A stretch of DNA of 64,000 bases from Tubiluchus corallicola (GCA_030141605.1 JAQGDQ010000062.1:253501-317500), one strand, 5' to 3'; counted from the first letter of the stretch, positions 26,680 to 38,674 are shown. Notes: generated by a model from the sequence alone, not told the origin. Numbers and translations: made by a program.

Positions 26680-26742
26680 CGATAATCACTGGGAAAATAT
26701 CGGCCTTGTAAGCCGAAGGTCCCTGGTTCAAATCCCAGGTGT
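26680..26742 (+). repeat. tRNA-derived SINE head (plus strand)
   Basis: A five-pair anticodon-type stem TCGGC/GCCGA holds loop CTTGTAA, followed by a T-arm with GGTTCAAATCC. The acceptor and D arms are poor. It shares AAGGTCCCTGGTTCAAATCC with the minus-strand copy about 300 bp upstream. Confidence 0.5.
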
Positions 26743-27104
26743 GTTTAACTTTTACCACTTCGTTGTTTGTAAATTATATTCAAGTTAATTGTAGTCAGAA
26801 ATGAAATGCTAGAAATGAAGTGCGTGTCAGCGTCAAATACTACTAATTCTAATCCATACAAAATAAACAAAAGTATGCCTATGTCAGGTTAGCTACGTGT
26901 TTTCACTAACTATCTATGCGTACAGATATTATTATGTAGGCCCATGTCATTGATGGCATGTACGAATTTCAGGTTTCCAATTAATGAGAGGAAATGAATC
27001 GTTATTTTGACCCAACTGAACTGCGACACATGGAAAAAGGTGACCCTGCTGACCTGTTGACCAGGTTTAATGAACCACCTTCTAATTCTACCATCAGACC
27101 GTCC

Positions 27105-27290
27105 ATTTGTTTATTCGTTTGTTCATTCATTCGTCAATCCGACTGTTAGTTAGTGCATTCTTTTGTTCATTCGTTCGTCCGTCCTTCTGTTTGTTCGTTC
27201 ATTCGTTTGCTTATCCGGACGCGCGTCCATTTGTCTATTTGTTTGTTTTATATTGTTTGTTCGTTTGTTTGTTTATTAATATTTTAAAGT
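27105..27290. repeat. Degenerate TTCG/TTTG tetranucleotide tract
   Basis: Runs of GTTCGTTTGTTCATTCATTC-type sequence, about 0.9 kb before the collagen gene. The open frame across it is an artefact. Confidence 0.7.
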
Positions 27291-28200
27291 AAGAAAATGC
27301 TAGTTTGCTAATTTTCTGGTTATGGTATCAAATGAACTTGTAAATGCTAATGACGAAAGCCACAGGTCATTCTCAGCACACGGGTCATTAACACGCTGAA
27401 AAACTACCTTACTATCGTCGCCACATTTAGAGAAATTGACATTTCCTGCTTTCTCTTTTGCACTAACTGAAACACAGTTTGTCTCTTATGCTTTCCTCTC
27501 TGTAAGGTTGTTATAGACATAGTTGTTACGTCCAGGGTTTTCTCAAATTCAGGTAAGACAGAAATTATTTGTAATAAAAATTATAATTTCGCACGGGCGT
27601 GGCTTACTTCAGTTTTGCAGTGTTCATTTAATTTTTTTAAAAAAATTAACCGTAGCCGTCACGGCAGCTTTAATTTAACATCATTAATTTTGCTTTTCCT
27701 CAAATTATAGTTTTAATCTGTTATTAATTAATTACAATGTTAATCAGTCTGTATTTCGGTTTTTACTAGAGACTTCACATTTACTGTTAAATAGCACTAA
27801 ACAGTATTAACTGTTACGAGCGCATCCTGTTTCATTGATAGAATAGGACGGTAAAAATTGTTTTTTTTCTATAGTTATTGTAAATAAATAAGTAAATCAA
27901 ATCGAGTCTGATTTACTTTAATCTTGCTCGATTTCCTCCCGACCAATTCGATATTACCTGACTGGACTGAGTCTAATTTGCTCATTTCGTTTTGTTTTTT
28001 CAAACCAACAGAATTTGCAAAATTGAATCGAATAAATCCAGAGCAGTAACGTTCACTCCAGTTCTGACCTGTCCGGTAAAGTCCCTTGCAATGGCACAAG
28101 TCAATTTAATACAATCGAAAGAAATAAAATCATATCAAACTAAACCAAGTAAAATTAAATCAAATTAAATCAGAGGTTTATTCGATTCTCATAGAAATTT

Positions 28201-28226
28201 TAATGTCGTTTTAGGTTCTTTCAACC
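28201..28226 (+). promoter_or_regulatory. Splice acceptor and 5' leader just upstream of the collagen ATG
   Basis: A TTTTAG ends at 28214 and is followed by only 12 bases before the ATG at 28227. This looks like the acceptor of a 5'-UTR intron or a trans-splice site. The second gene has the same layout. Confidence 0.5.
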
Positions 28227-31200
28227 ATGTCCGATTTGAGAAATGTGACTCGAACCTTCGCATACCTGATATTACTGGTGCTATTTGGAAGTATTGTTAC
28301 TCAACAAAGCGGAAGACTACAAAGTCGACGAGGTAATCTACTGTGTTTTATTATAAGCTCACTATTCATTTTAATGGAAAAATTAAACGATAATGTAAAT
28401 AAATAAATAAATATAATTTACGGTTTTATAAAAATTAGCAAAACGGTCCAACTTCAAACTTGCCATATATTATATTGGGAATGTGCAGAAAAGTCAAGGC
28501 AAAAATGCAATTTTCAACTTACTATTCCAATCAAAGTGATATTTTTAACAAAATGGGTTTTAGTATTATTACTTGCAAAAATAAGTAGGATCGAGGAGCT
28601 CGTAGTGGTGAAAGAAATTCCTTGTTTTCTGGTAGTTTAGAAACGACTGACCAGCTGAGAGATGACTTAAAACTTTAAAATGTGAACAAATGCACAAATA
28701 AGTTATTTCATGAATAGTATAATAGAGGAGTTTGGCGCCTGTATGAGTGTGAAGATTTCTCTACGTACTATTAAAGGTTAAAAAAAACATTGTCTTCGAT
28801 CAAGAGTCTTCTTCTAACTTAAGAATCTTTTCCCATTAGAAAACAAAAATCCTTGAACATTGTTGTGTTCTCAATCAAATAATGCTTCACTGCTTGTTTC
28901 TTTAAAAAATGTTTTGTTTGGAATGTTATATTATTCAAAATTGCATTTTTTGCACCAAACTTGTTTTCCAGCAATAAATGTTTGGACGCAATTAACCCCG
29001 AGACGTCTTCACAACATATGGTAACTCGTAAATGCCAGCAGAGGAAATAGCTGTGATGCTTGTAGAAAAGCTATGTGCATTGCATCCAGAAACTTACTTA
29101 AGTTTGTTCTGACCGTTTGGTTTAGTACGTGACTGATGTTGTATAAAGTTCCAATAATTTTAAAAACACTAAATTTAAAATTCCCAAAAAATTTAAAGGC
29201 GAAGGAAAAAGAATTTTATAGTACATTCCAAAGAACCTTCCGTGCACTTTCTATACTTAGCACTACACTCACACTCAACTGGAAAAGAAAATGCTTAATA
29301 ATTTCAAATAATCGCGCCACCTGGGAAAACGGCACTGCATCGCCTTCCCTGTTTGGCCACTGGTTCACCAAAAACACATTATTAATCTCACTGACAAAGT
29401 AAAGTAGTTTATGCTTTTGCTTAGTTAGTGAAGTGTGTGCTACGAATGCTCTGATTATTTTTCAAATTTGAGCAAAGTTTTCTAAACTTATTCCAAACGA
29501 CTTATCCGCAAAATAGCTGCGCCTAACGGTCAACGCGAGAGTCTAAATTTCCAAGTTTTATACAGCGTTGCTAACCCAAGTTCTTTGCGCAATAAGACAG
29601 TATCTAAGTGATATAAAAGTTCAAAACGAAATTTTAAAGATTTTTTGTAAATGTTTCCTTGTACTTAAAACAATATAAAATAAGGTATTTTTGGCGCAGA
29701 GAAATATACCTTTGAAAATATGTTATGTTTCTGCGTAGTCAACCATATGAACACTGAGGGTTATTCAGAAGTTTTCCTTCAAACACCGTCAAACTTAAGC
29801 TTATTCTTCCTCCATTTTTTGCAGAAACATTATTGGAAATAGTGGATGACTTACTAGAGGAATTTAGTGATTTGCCGCCAGATTTTTTTAGTGACGTCGA
29901 TCGTAAGTATCTCATTCGCTTGATGCGATTAGCGCTACATTATTATTGTTCTGCGATTTGTTAAAAGCTCTGAACAACAAACAATCATTCATGAACATTG
30001 AACAATCAATCGTATATATTAATTTCGCTGGTATATATATATATATATATACAAAAAGAAGTAAATTCAGATAGCACAAGTAAAATTGTCCCAGCATCAG
30101 CAATTCCATCCATCCAGATCAGCAACAGAAATCTACATCAGTCCTAACAGCTGTCTAGATTAGTTCAAACAGCGTAAAATGAAAACCTATACACCCATTT
30201 CTCCGTGAAAAGAGTTCATTGATCCACTCCTTTGTGAATACAGTGTATCGCCATCTATCCACGCTGTCCCAAAGAAACACTGTGCAGCAAGTCTTTAAAC
30301 ACAAATCACAGTCTTTCAGCAGACATCAGTGAACATGTAAACGTTGAAGCTCAGTCCAGTGCATAGGTAAATTTACGTTTCCTGCACCTGTGAAGGCAAG
30401 CGACATTTTACGAGTGCCACCTTTGCTTTGAAAATATCCAAAATAGCGCCAGTGTCCAGAAAATTTTATAGATGACTGCCGGTAGGTGTCGTCACAGAAG
30501 CGATAATGACAAATTTAGGTGTATAATCAAAATGGCTAAAATAGCTGACAACATCAAATTCTCACAAGTCAGTTATCTCATCTCACAACATAGTCAACGT
30601 ATCTACACAAGTATCTACATAAATAAATAAATAAATAAATAAAAAGTAATTATTTTTCAAAAATTGTGTACTGTCACCCTAAATTTTAATTTTCTTTCAA
30701 ACAGCTTGTTTAACTAACACATGTGTACTGAGTTGGGAACTGGTCATGTATCATATATGTGCTGATTTTGTGGCACAATTATCTGCAATTCTAGAGCCAA
30801 CCCCTTTCCTAAAAGTGGTCTATATGGTGTTCATTCCTCTGACATCAGGACAACATAACCTACTTCAAGGTTAAATTGTACTGGCCTTTACAAGTTGAAT
30901 TTAATTTTCGGCTATTTTTATACTGAAATAAAGTTATCAGGCATTCAGTCTCCGACGATATCTCCATCTCTTGACAATGTCAATGTTTTCACGAGGGAAT
31001 CTAGTATTTATAATTATATCATGTGCAATGCAGCTTGCTTTAGTAATGTTGTTTTCGAAAGCTGATATAAAATCAGTCATTCTATTATCCGAACAAACAA
31101 GGTGGACGATAATAGACTGCAAAGAGTATAGTTTTGGTTTGTGTACGAATTTTTAGCCAAAATGGGTACGAAAAATTATCGAATGGTTGAATGGGCAAAG

Positions 31201-34200
31201 AGTGGGTACCCGTGAATATCTCTATATCGGGTTTCGTGCATATAAAATATAAAATACTATACACGAAGTTATAATAACGAACATAAGTTACAGTATTAAA
31301 TTGTACTGCAAAATTAGGCTACTAGTAGGTTAACATACGTAGGTTTGTGATTGGCGCACATGTGGATAAATAGCACACAACTCATCGCATTTGGTCACGT
31401 AGGCCAGTTAAAACTAGAAATAGTAGTTTAATAGGTCTTACACTTATAAGTCTATAATGTCACACAGACCTGCTAAAATAAAAACGAAGCTTACTGTAGG
31501 CCTTACACATACAAATTTCGTGGCTTCAAGGCCAGATATATTCACGAATGTTTTGAGTGTACGTACAAATTGCATATAATCATACTGTAGAAATTTGTTT
31601 TAACTGCAACAGTTTTGAGTTTAAATGAGAAAAGGCAATAGGCGAGTTCGAAAAAAGTATCAAACCCCTTATACGAAGTTAATATTCACTCTGGTTCTCC
31701 ATGTAAACCACGCCTGAGAATTCAACAAGTGAGGTAATATTTTTGACAAATCGCCCTGAAGACAGCTTGCTGTTTACCTTGCCATCAGAACTGTAAACAG
31801 TGTAGAACAAGTCATTTTTCTTTTTGGTAAGATCTGAGCGTTCATGGGTCTCGGTTTATTAGCATCGCAGTTCCCTGGCTTCCTAAAAATCCTGTGCACC
31901 CGGCTAATTGCTGTGCTAGGCATAGGTAACTGAAGGTCGTTGTTTATAATATTTGTCACTGTTAACAAACAATCTTAGTTAGAAATTTCAGGAATATTAT
32001 AAAGTCTTATGTTGTTTCTTAGTCTTGAAATTGTTCTAACTGAGACACAACTCTCGTGGTTTCAGAATCACAGAATCAGTTTTGCCAATACGAATGACAT
32101 ATATTTCGCTGTTTGTTTCCTCTTTATGACGGTCTGACGTCTGTGTGCGATTTAGCGTCATCTAATATAGATTCCAAATACTCGTTAAATCTCTCGCTAT
32201 TGACAACATTATTTAATTCGACATGTATTGCATTCTTAACCTCCGTCCTTATAATTTCCTTCAGTTTATCAATGCTAGGTTCCATAAAATGCTTCGTGTT
32301 TTTACTAATCGGGGTCCCCCAGATCTCACGCTAGATAATAGCGAGTGTTTACGCTTGGATCTGCTTCCAATTCGTTCAGATTCTTTAACGTTTTCGTGGT
32401 GCTCTGCATCAGACATTGCACATAGGCATGGGAGGAAAAATACTCTCACAACGTATAGACTACACAACACAACAAGACTATCATAATTTTAACGACATTA
32501 GTAATTGTAATTGTGAGAAATCAAGAAGCATGAGTGTAAATCAGTTGTATCCAGATACGTGTTCACATACCAGTACAGAGATTAATAAATTTTCTATCCG
32601 ATGAATTCTAACAACAAAAATTCCAGTTCACGTTTATGAAGCAGAAATCTGAAAAATATTCACAAAGTGCGCCATATATACACGAATTTATTACTCAGCT
32701 CACGAATAACAAGACTGACCAACGCCATATTATAACCCCAAAAAGTTTTGTTTAAGTTGCCTAGGTATTACGGGGCAATATGCTGACCTGGCACGAACAG
32801 TTTAACAATATTTATAAAAAGGAAAGAATGCATCATACTTTCGACAAGTCAAGAGACAGTTACGAAATACTAATAATGCCCCACTACTCGTATGGCTGCA
32901 TACTATTTCACAAAATAAAGAGAGAATAGGTCTATTTTACCAAATTAAACGTCCCTCAAACTATGTTTTGCGATTAATTAATCAATGGTTACCCTGAAAA
33001 ATGTCTCATAATACTATAATAAATCCAGCGGGTATCCATCTCAGGATATATAGAGTTGTGCTACATCTGTGATCTTCCGTTAAAAGATCCAGAATACGGT
33101 TTCAAATAAACTTTATTGCATAACCAATCAGGAGGAGCGAACAGACTTGTTGGCAAGCCTGTTGCCTACAGTATTCACTTTTGCAGACGGAAAGGTCTGG
33201 TTACGCATGCATTCTGTTTACCTTGCTTCCCAGTAATATACATATTGCATCACGGGACTTCCTAAGTCCTAAGGCATAGGGGAAGATGTCCCGCAAGGAA
33301 GTATTATGGGGGCATATATATTATGACGGTGAGGCAAATGTCAAGGTGTTAGATGGATGCCCTAAGCGACTTACCTCTGTCCAGGGTATAGCTATCCAGG
33401 AGGAACTGACTAGGGCTCAAATGTCCAGGAGTGAGTGGTCCTGATAGGCTTAGGAGCATTGTGACAAAGTGAAATCAAAATAGGCCACTTTTGTACAATT
33501 GAAATGCTTTAGTAGATGGTAACTAGCAATCCATTTGCTCATCCTTAAACTTGATTCTGGGATTAATTGATTATAAACCAGATTAACAACAGTTATTATT
33601 GGTTTAGAAACTGACAGTCACTTTACGTTTATTCACTTTTAAAGAAATTCACATTTTTTCAGTCACGAGCAAGAAATGCGAAGTATGTCCTCCAGGCCCT
33701 GCAGGAGCAACGGGACCACCTGGGCCACCAGGGCCAAAAGGACCCAAAGGTGATCCCGGAGATGAAGGACCATCTGGTCCACAGGGAAACCAACCTGGGC
33801 CACCAGGACCATCTGGCCCCGAAGGTCCAAAAGGCCCAAAAGGACCTGCTGGTCCCAGCGGTCCAACAGGTCCACCAGGCCCAACAGGTTCAAAAGGATC
33901 AAAAGGTGTATCAGGACCAGGAGGAGGACCAGGACCAATAGGTCCAGACGGTTCAAGTGGTGCACCAGGAACACGAAAAGGACACCCTGGATTTGGAATA
34001 CCTGGCCCAAAAGGACCAAAAGGACATCCAGGAAATCAGGGTTATCCAGGATGGATTGGCCCCTTTGGACCTCCTGGTGTTTCTGGGCCACCTGGGCCAG
34101 TAGGACCAAAAGGATATCCTGGTTCAAAAGGTGAACCGGGACCAGAAGGTCCAGCTGGCCCATCAGGCAAAAAGGGAAGGCCTGGGCCTTATGGTCACAT

Positions 34201-37200
34201 TGGGCCATTTGGACCCCGTGGTCCTAGTGGACAGCCTGGTCCCCATGGGGAACCTGGGCCACAAGGTCCACCTGGACCTGCTGGAGACACAGGTTCGACA
34301 GGCACTGAGGGAAAGGAAGGACCAGTCGGTCCCATTGGACCATCAGGAATCAGAGGTCCCAGTGGGACAAGTGGCCCACCTGGCCCAACTGGCCCACCTG
34401 GACCAAAGGGTAACAAAGGGGTTATTGGACCATCAGGTTCAGAAGGGCTTCCTGGTCCACCAGGCCCACGTGGATCTAGTGGAATGTTCGGCGTAATTGG
34501 GCCTTCTGGCCTGTTTGGTCCAGGAGGAGAAGGCGGATCAACAGGAGAACCAGGAATGAGAGGTGCTAGAGGTGTAGAAGGCACAAAAGGTCTTCCAGGT
34601 AACAAAGATGAAATACTAATTTAATTTTACCTTTGAAGTAATAGAAGATTTTTTGTTGCTCCTTTTAAAAAACGCGAATGTGTGCATTTAATAATCTAGT
34701 GGCAAATGAGCACAATATGTAAGAATGTGGTGCCTCATGTTAAGTCTTTTCACCCAGTGCCTTTAAAGTCTTATGGGTCTAACATTTTCTGATAAGGTGC
34801 CATTTTTCAATCAAGGTTTAAGGTCATTTCAAGGTCATTTAAAGTAAAAAATTTAAAATGAAATGTTTTCTATATTACGTAAGGTAAGAAATACGAGATT
34901 ATATGAGATATTATACATCTCATTTTAGACATTTACATTAAATGATCTTAAAATTACCTTAAACCTAGAAAGAAAAAATGGCACCTTATTTTCTAGAAGC
35001 TATAGACTCATTCAAATTTTGAACAGCAGTCTAAAGACAAGTCTGCCAAAAGACACTGACTAATATTGATAATTATATTCTCTCAAGGCTAAGGTATTAG
35101 ACTGGGAGCCCAGAGAGGTTCTAATGCAAAATTCGAGCACAAAAGGTTTGAGTAGATAAACAGAATGCACAAAGGCCAAGTTTCAAAAATATGTTTGTCT
35201 TGTATTGTGCATTTAATGTGCAACCAGTCACCAGAGGTCAAAGGTCACGCCGATGAAACCAAAAAATAGCCATTTAATGCAAAATTTGAGCACAAGGAAA
35301 ATTTTTGTGGCAGCGTGTAGAGCACGGTTAGTAGTGCTTAGATTTACGCTCGTGACGAAAAAAATACCAGTCATAAGTCTACACAAGTTAAACTTTACTA
35401 TTTCATCTAAATTAGAGCACAAGAGAAAAATTTGTGTGATCTTGCAGTACTTACCTAGTACATGCCAAATTTATACTCAATCAAAAGAAATGTAATCATA
35501 GATAACCTTAAGATAAGATTCAAAGTAAGATTTACGTAATTAATTTCGGTGGTATAGGGCTTTAAATAAAATGAGATTCGAGGCTAGAGCTTCAATGAAT
35601 GCATCATTTTCACAAAAATACATGCACGAAACGAAATGTCTCGCTTTGGTGTCATCGCAATAGTGGTTTATTTTTGAATCGGGGCAGGTGGCTTGTTTGC
35701 CTGTTTTTCCCCTTAAAGCTTATACTTCATATTTCTAGAGAACAAGGACGTTGCAGGTTGGGGTCAGTAATGGTTGGCTAGCTTATTCATCAGTGGGTGT
35801 TGTAGGCATATTTAGAATTCGCGGGAGGGCCAAAAGGCTTTTTCCCACACCCAACCGCCCGATTTTTTCAAAATTTTAGCCTAACAGCTGTGTAGTGTAG
35901 AAAAACTCTTAGCGGCGCCTGGTGGGACTATTCGATGCTATACCCACCACACTACACCATATCACACCAGACCACCCACACCCCATAGCGTTTCACCGCT
36001 CCACTAAGGACGATGGTGACTGCGAAGACGGCGACAACCACACTGGCAGCGATGTTCGACAACGATGCCGGTCTCTTTCTAGACCCCTTTACCGTATCCG
36101 AAAAAACGGGATAATTCAAATTTCTTGTTTGCGATTTTTTCACTGGTTAGCGACATCACCCATTATATTCTGCCTACAGACATTGTAGAATGTTCGTGTA
36201 TTATCGCTCATTAGTAGATGGTCTAATAGCGTTTTTCATTGTACACAATTGCGCAAATTGTCTTTGCATGGTTTCAATAGCCTGTTGTTTTGTTGTCGAA
36301 CATCGCTGCCAGTGTGGTTGTCGCCGTCTTCGCAGTCACCATCGTCCTTAGTGGAGCGGTGAAACGCTATGGGGTGTGGGTGGTCTGGTGTGATATGGTG
36401 TAGTGTGGTGGGTATAGCATGTTGTAGTCACAGTGGAGGGCATGGCGGGGTGTGGGTAATGTGGATGGTATGGTGTGGTGTGGATGGTATGATATGGTGT
36501 TGATAATTTTAGATGTACTAGGCCAGTACTACAAGTTCCCACAAAGAATTTTCTTGTGCTTCAATTTAGGTGAAATAGTGACCACTGACCAATGGTCGAG
36601 TTTGTCTTGCGTCCACTCATGACTGGTATTTTATTGTCTTGCATATAAATCTAAGCACTACTAGCAATGCTCTACACGTTGCCACAAGAATTTTCCTTGT
36701 GCTTTAATTTTGAATTAAATGGTTATTTTTTGGTTTCATCGGCGTGACCTTTGACCTCTGGTGACTGGTTGCACATTAAATGCACAATACAAGATAAATA
36801 TATTTTTGAAATCTTGGCCTTTGTGCATTCCATTTAGCTACTCAAACCTTTGTGCTCGAATTTTGCATTAAAACCTTTCTGGGCTCCCCGTATATATTTT
36901 CTAGGTCGAAAAATATAAAAAATGACAGAATTCTATCATATAATCTTGGAAACGTTTTTTCGTCGAGCAAACTTGTATAAAACTGTGATATTCTACACAT
37001 TTTGAACTAGCAAGCAATATGTATGAAATACATAAACATAAATATAGAAATAGAAAAATAATCGCGATACCGAACATACTCATATTTATATATCAAGCTT
37101 TCAGCCATCTTTTTTAATAGATCTGCTGCCAAGTGTCTGTTTTATTGTCTGTCTGCCTGCTTGTCCGTCTGTCTATCTCTATGTTGTTTGCCTTTCAGTA

Positions 37201-38255
37201 CTTGTGCGTTTCAGGGTAATAGTATCAAACATATCTAATGTTCTTGTTACTCTGGCATATTATTGTTAGAAAGAACATTGTCATTATAACAGGGTTAGTT
37301 GTATAACCTGAACTGCAGTGTAGCTAATGCGAAAAATTTTTTTTGCGGGGTTTGGCTAGTTTAAATATAATAACACTTAACGTTGAAAGTAAGATATTTA
37401 CAGTCGATCACACTTCATTTCACTCGGTCAATTATTTCATTCAGTTGGTTATAGAGAACCAAAACATATTTGATTTGTATATAGCTTGTAAAAATTTCCG
37501 TACATCACATTTTTTGCAAAGTGGACCTGTCAATTAGTTAAAAGAATTACTTTGTTTATTGTAAAAACTGTGCAAGAATATCTCCTCTCCTCCTTAAGAT
37601 GTCCACACCATACATAAATTACATACATATAGCCTCAAATTTTACTACTAAGATATAGTTTTTAACGTTTTTATGGACGTACAATGCTTCTTTTATTACA
37701 AAAAAAACTTGAAGTTTGGAATCAGTGACCTTAAACGCTCCTTTTTTGATACTTGAATCAGACATTACAGAATGGGGTTGTCTTAAGATACTTTTGATAC
37801 TAGTGTTCAAAGTGTGTCCTTTTATACGAAAATGCAACTGCCTAGTTGTATGACTCACATATGTCTAGTGATAACTATCACATTCAAACTTACAGTAATT
37901 GTCCGGTTTTAAATTACTAGTCTTTTTCATTAACTCTCAAATTAGTAGGAAAGTTGTAAACGGTGTGTAAATACATTGGTATAATATCAGCAGAGCGTAA
38001 GGTTTCGTGTTTATCATTTTTGTTATTTGCTTCACAGGTGATTTATCGTCAGCCATAGTTAAGGTTCGACACGTTTATGGGAACCCCACTGCGTCATATG
38101 ACAACACCGGCCTTGCTTATATTTCACCATTGAACGCAAGATTAAGAAACGCTAACAGACGCGGAGATGAACTTTTGCTAGAAGGCACAACTTTTGAAAA
38201 TTTTATGTTGCAACTGATTCAACACGCCGATAAATTTGAAAGGCCAAACAAATGA
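28227..38255 (+). CDS. Short secreted collagen, complete, 4 exons, 445 aa
   Basis: Exons: 28227-28332, 29825-29902, 33663-34598, 38038-38255; every intron is phase 1 with GT-AG ends, and the spliced frame is open to TGA 38253-38255. Residues 1-27 form a signal peptide (hydrophobic [13 protein letters not shown]). Residues 36-62 are acidic and Leu-rich, possibly a short helix for chain association. A CEVC at 67-70 could make interchain disulfides. Residues 73-374 are Gly-X-Y triplets with small interruptions (GNQPG, GTRKG, GFGIPG). The C-terminal 71 residues are non-collagenous, with an RGD at 415-417 and Leu/Phe-rich stretches. I see no fibrillar COLFI, collagen IV NC1 or C1q domain, so it is not one of the standard classes. 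Made as a secreted matrix protein by inference. It lies 10.9 kb downstream of the PLOD-like gene on the same strand. Confidence 0.92.
30937..31122 (-). pseudogene. Unrecognised minus-strand open fragment, perhaps of the nearby LINE
   Basis: A 61-residue open stretch ending [10 protein letters not shown], basic at its C-terminus, downstream (minus sense) of the ORF1 fragments at 31774-32420 and possibly part of the same insertion. No motif recognised. Confidence 0.25.
31774..32420 (-). pseudogene. Broken ORF1 of a LINE (antisense in collagen intron 2)
   Basis: Reading minus: an N-terminal charged piece ([17 protein letters not shown]), then in another frame a coiled-coil-like piece ([16 protein letters not shown]) and acidic end ([11 protein letters not shown]), then a piece with the ORF1 signature ([29 protein letters not shown]). 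That order resembles the RNA-binding ORF1 of some non-LTR retrotransposons. Frame changes show it is dead. Confidence 0.5.
33663..34598 (+). CDS. Single exon encoding the whole collagen triple helix
   Basis: This 936-base exon (phase 1 to phase 1) encodes CEVC followed by about 100 Gly-X-Y triplets. It is GC-rich and repetitive (GGT/GGA-CCA codons), unlike the flanking AT-rich introns, and the repetition keeps open frames on the other strand that are not genes. Fifteen Lys sit directly before Gly, the consensus context for lysyl hydroxylation. Pro is common in both X and Y positions. Fibrillar collagens instead split the helix over many 45 or 54 bp exons. If the donor at 34599 were not used, translation would stop a few codons later, after 34616. 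Confidence 0.93.
35101..36892. mobile_element. Fold-back-like element with outer inverted arms of about 370-390 bp
   Basis: The left arm 35101-35472 matches the reverse complement of 36500-36892 with moderate divergence. Shared blocks include GCAACCAGTCACCAGAGGTC, AAGGTCACGCCGATGAAACC and AGTAGTGCTTAGATTTA. There is no transposase frame between. It could be a fold-back element or two inverted copies of one repeat. Confidence 0.75.
35935..36420. repeat. Perfect 129-bp inverted repeat with 228-bp spacer
   Basis: 35935-36063 is the exact reverse complement of 36292-36420 by base-by-base reading. Each arm has a CACCA-rich part and a more complex part (GACGGCGACAACCACACTGG). It lies inside the diverged outer inverted repeat. 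Confidence 0.92.
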
Positions 38256-38668
38256 GACGATTGAAACTCATTGAGTAGTTTGTATATATATAAATCTATT
38301 ATCAGTCGGCAATATGAAAACATTTGCCAGCACTTGTAATATTTTAGTGTGCAACGTTGTAAATTGTCTAGTAACTTTGGATGTCAAATTGAAGATATAC
38401 GGATGATCTTTGCCTGTTAAGTAACAAATGCTTTGACGAAATTATATTATATATATATATATGTGATGCATACGTACACAATGGCGTATACGTATGCATA
38501 TCTTCAAAGTAAAGGAAGCATAATTTAAAGTAAAGGACATTTAAACAGATGTGTCTAAGTTTAATTAAGTTATTTTTTTAAATTTATCATAATACGTCGT
38601 GGTGCTAAAACATTCTAAGAAAAAATAACAAACAATATAAAAAAGTTGTAGTTTGACATTATCTGATA

Positions 38669-38674
38669 AATAAA
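38669..38674 (+). other. Candidate poly(A) signal of the collagen gene
   Basis: AATAAA about 410 bases after the TGA; a second AATAAA is at 38799-38804. Either could serve. Confidence 0.4.

Larger units (their letters stand above)
17334..28200. other. Intergenic region between the PLOD-like and collagen genes
   Basis: No convincing coding exon. It contains a GATGATAC-rich degenerate stretch (18340-18490), a CpG cluster (19880-20065), a short hairpin (22844-22871), a few CTGGCGAAAAGAC-like units (22262-22330), a LINE 3' tail (24020-24280), a dispersed repeat (24792-25170), two tRNA-like segments (26354-26416 and 26680-26742) and a degenerate TTCG-rich tract (27105-27290). The rest is AT-rich with nothing recognised. 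Confidence 0.6.
34599..38037 (+). other. Collagen intron 3, carrying a nested inverted repeat
   Basis: Contains the outer (35101-35472 and 36500-36892) and inner (35935-36063 and 36292-36420) inverted repeats. Outside these the intron is AT-rich with no recognised exon. Confidence 0.8.

Noticed and set aside
26354-26742. Functional tRNA genes
   Set aside because: The acceptor stems do not pair and the D arms are incomplete; only the internal promoter boxes are good.
33663-34605. Collagen-like or Pro/Leu-rich frames on other frames and the minus strand across the collagen exon
   Set aside because: They are shadows of the GGN-CCN codon pattern. The + frame joined to the signal-peptide and C-terminal exons is the real one.
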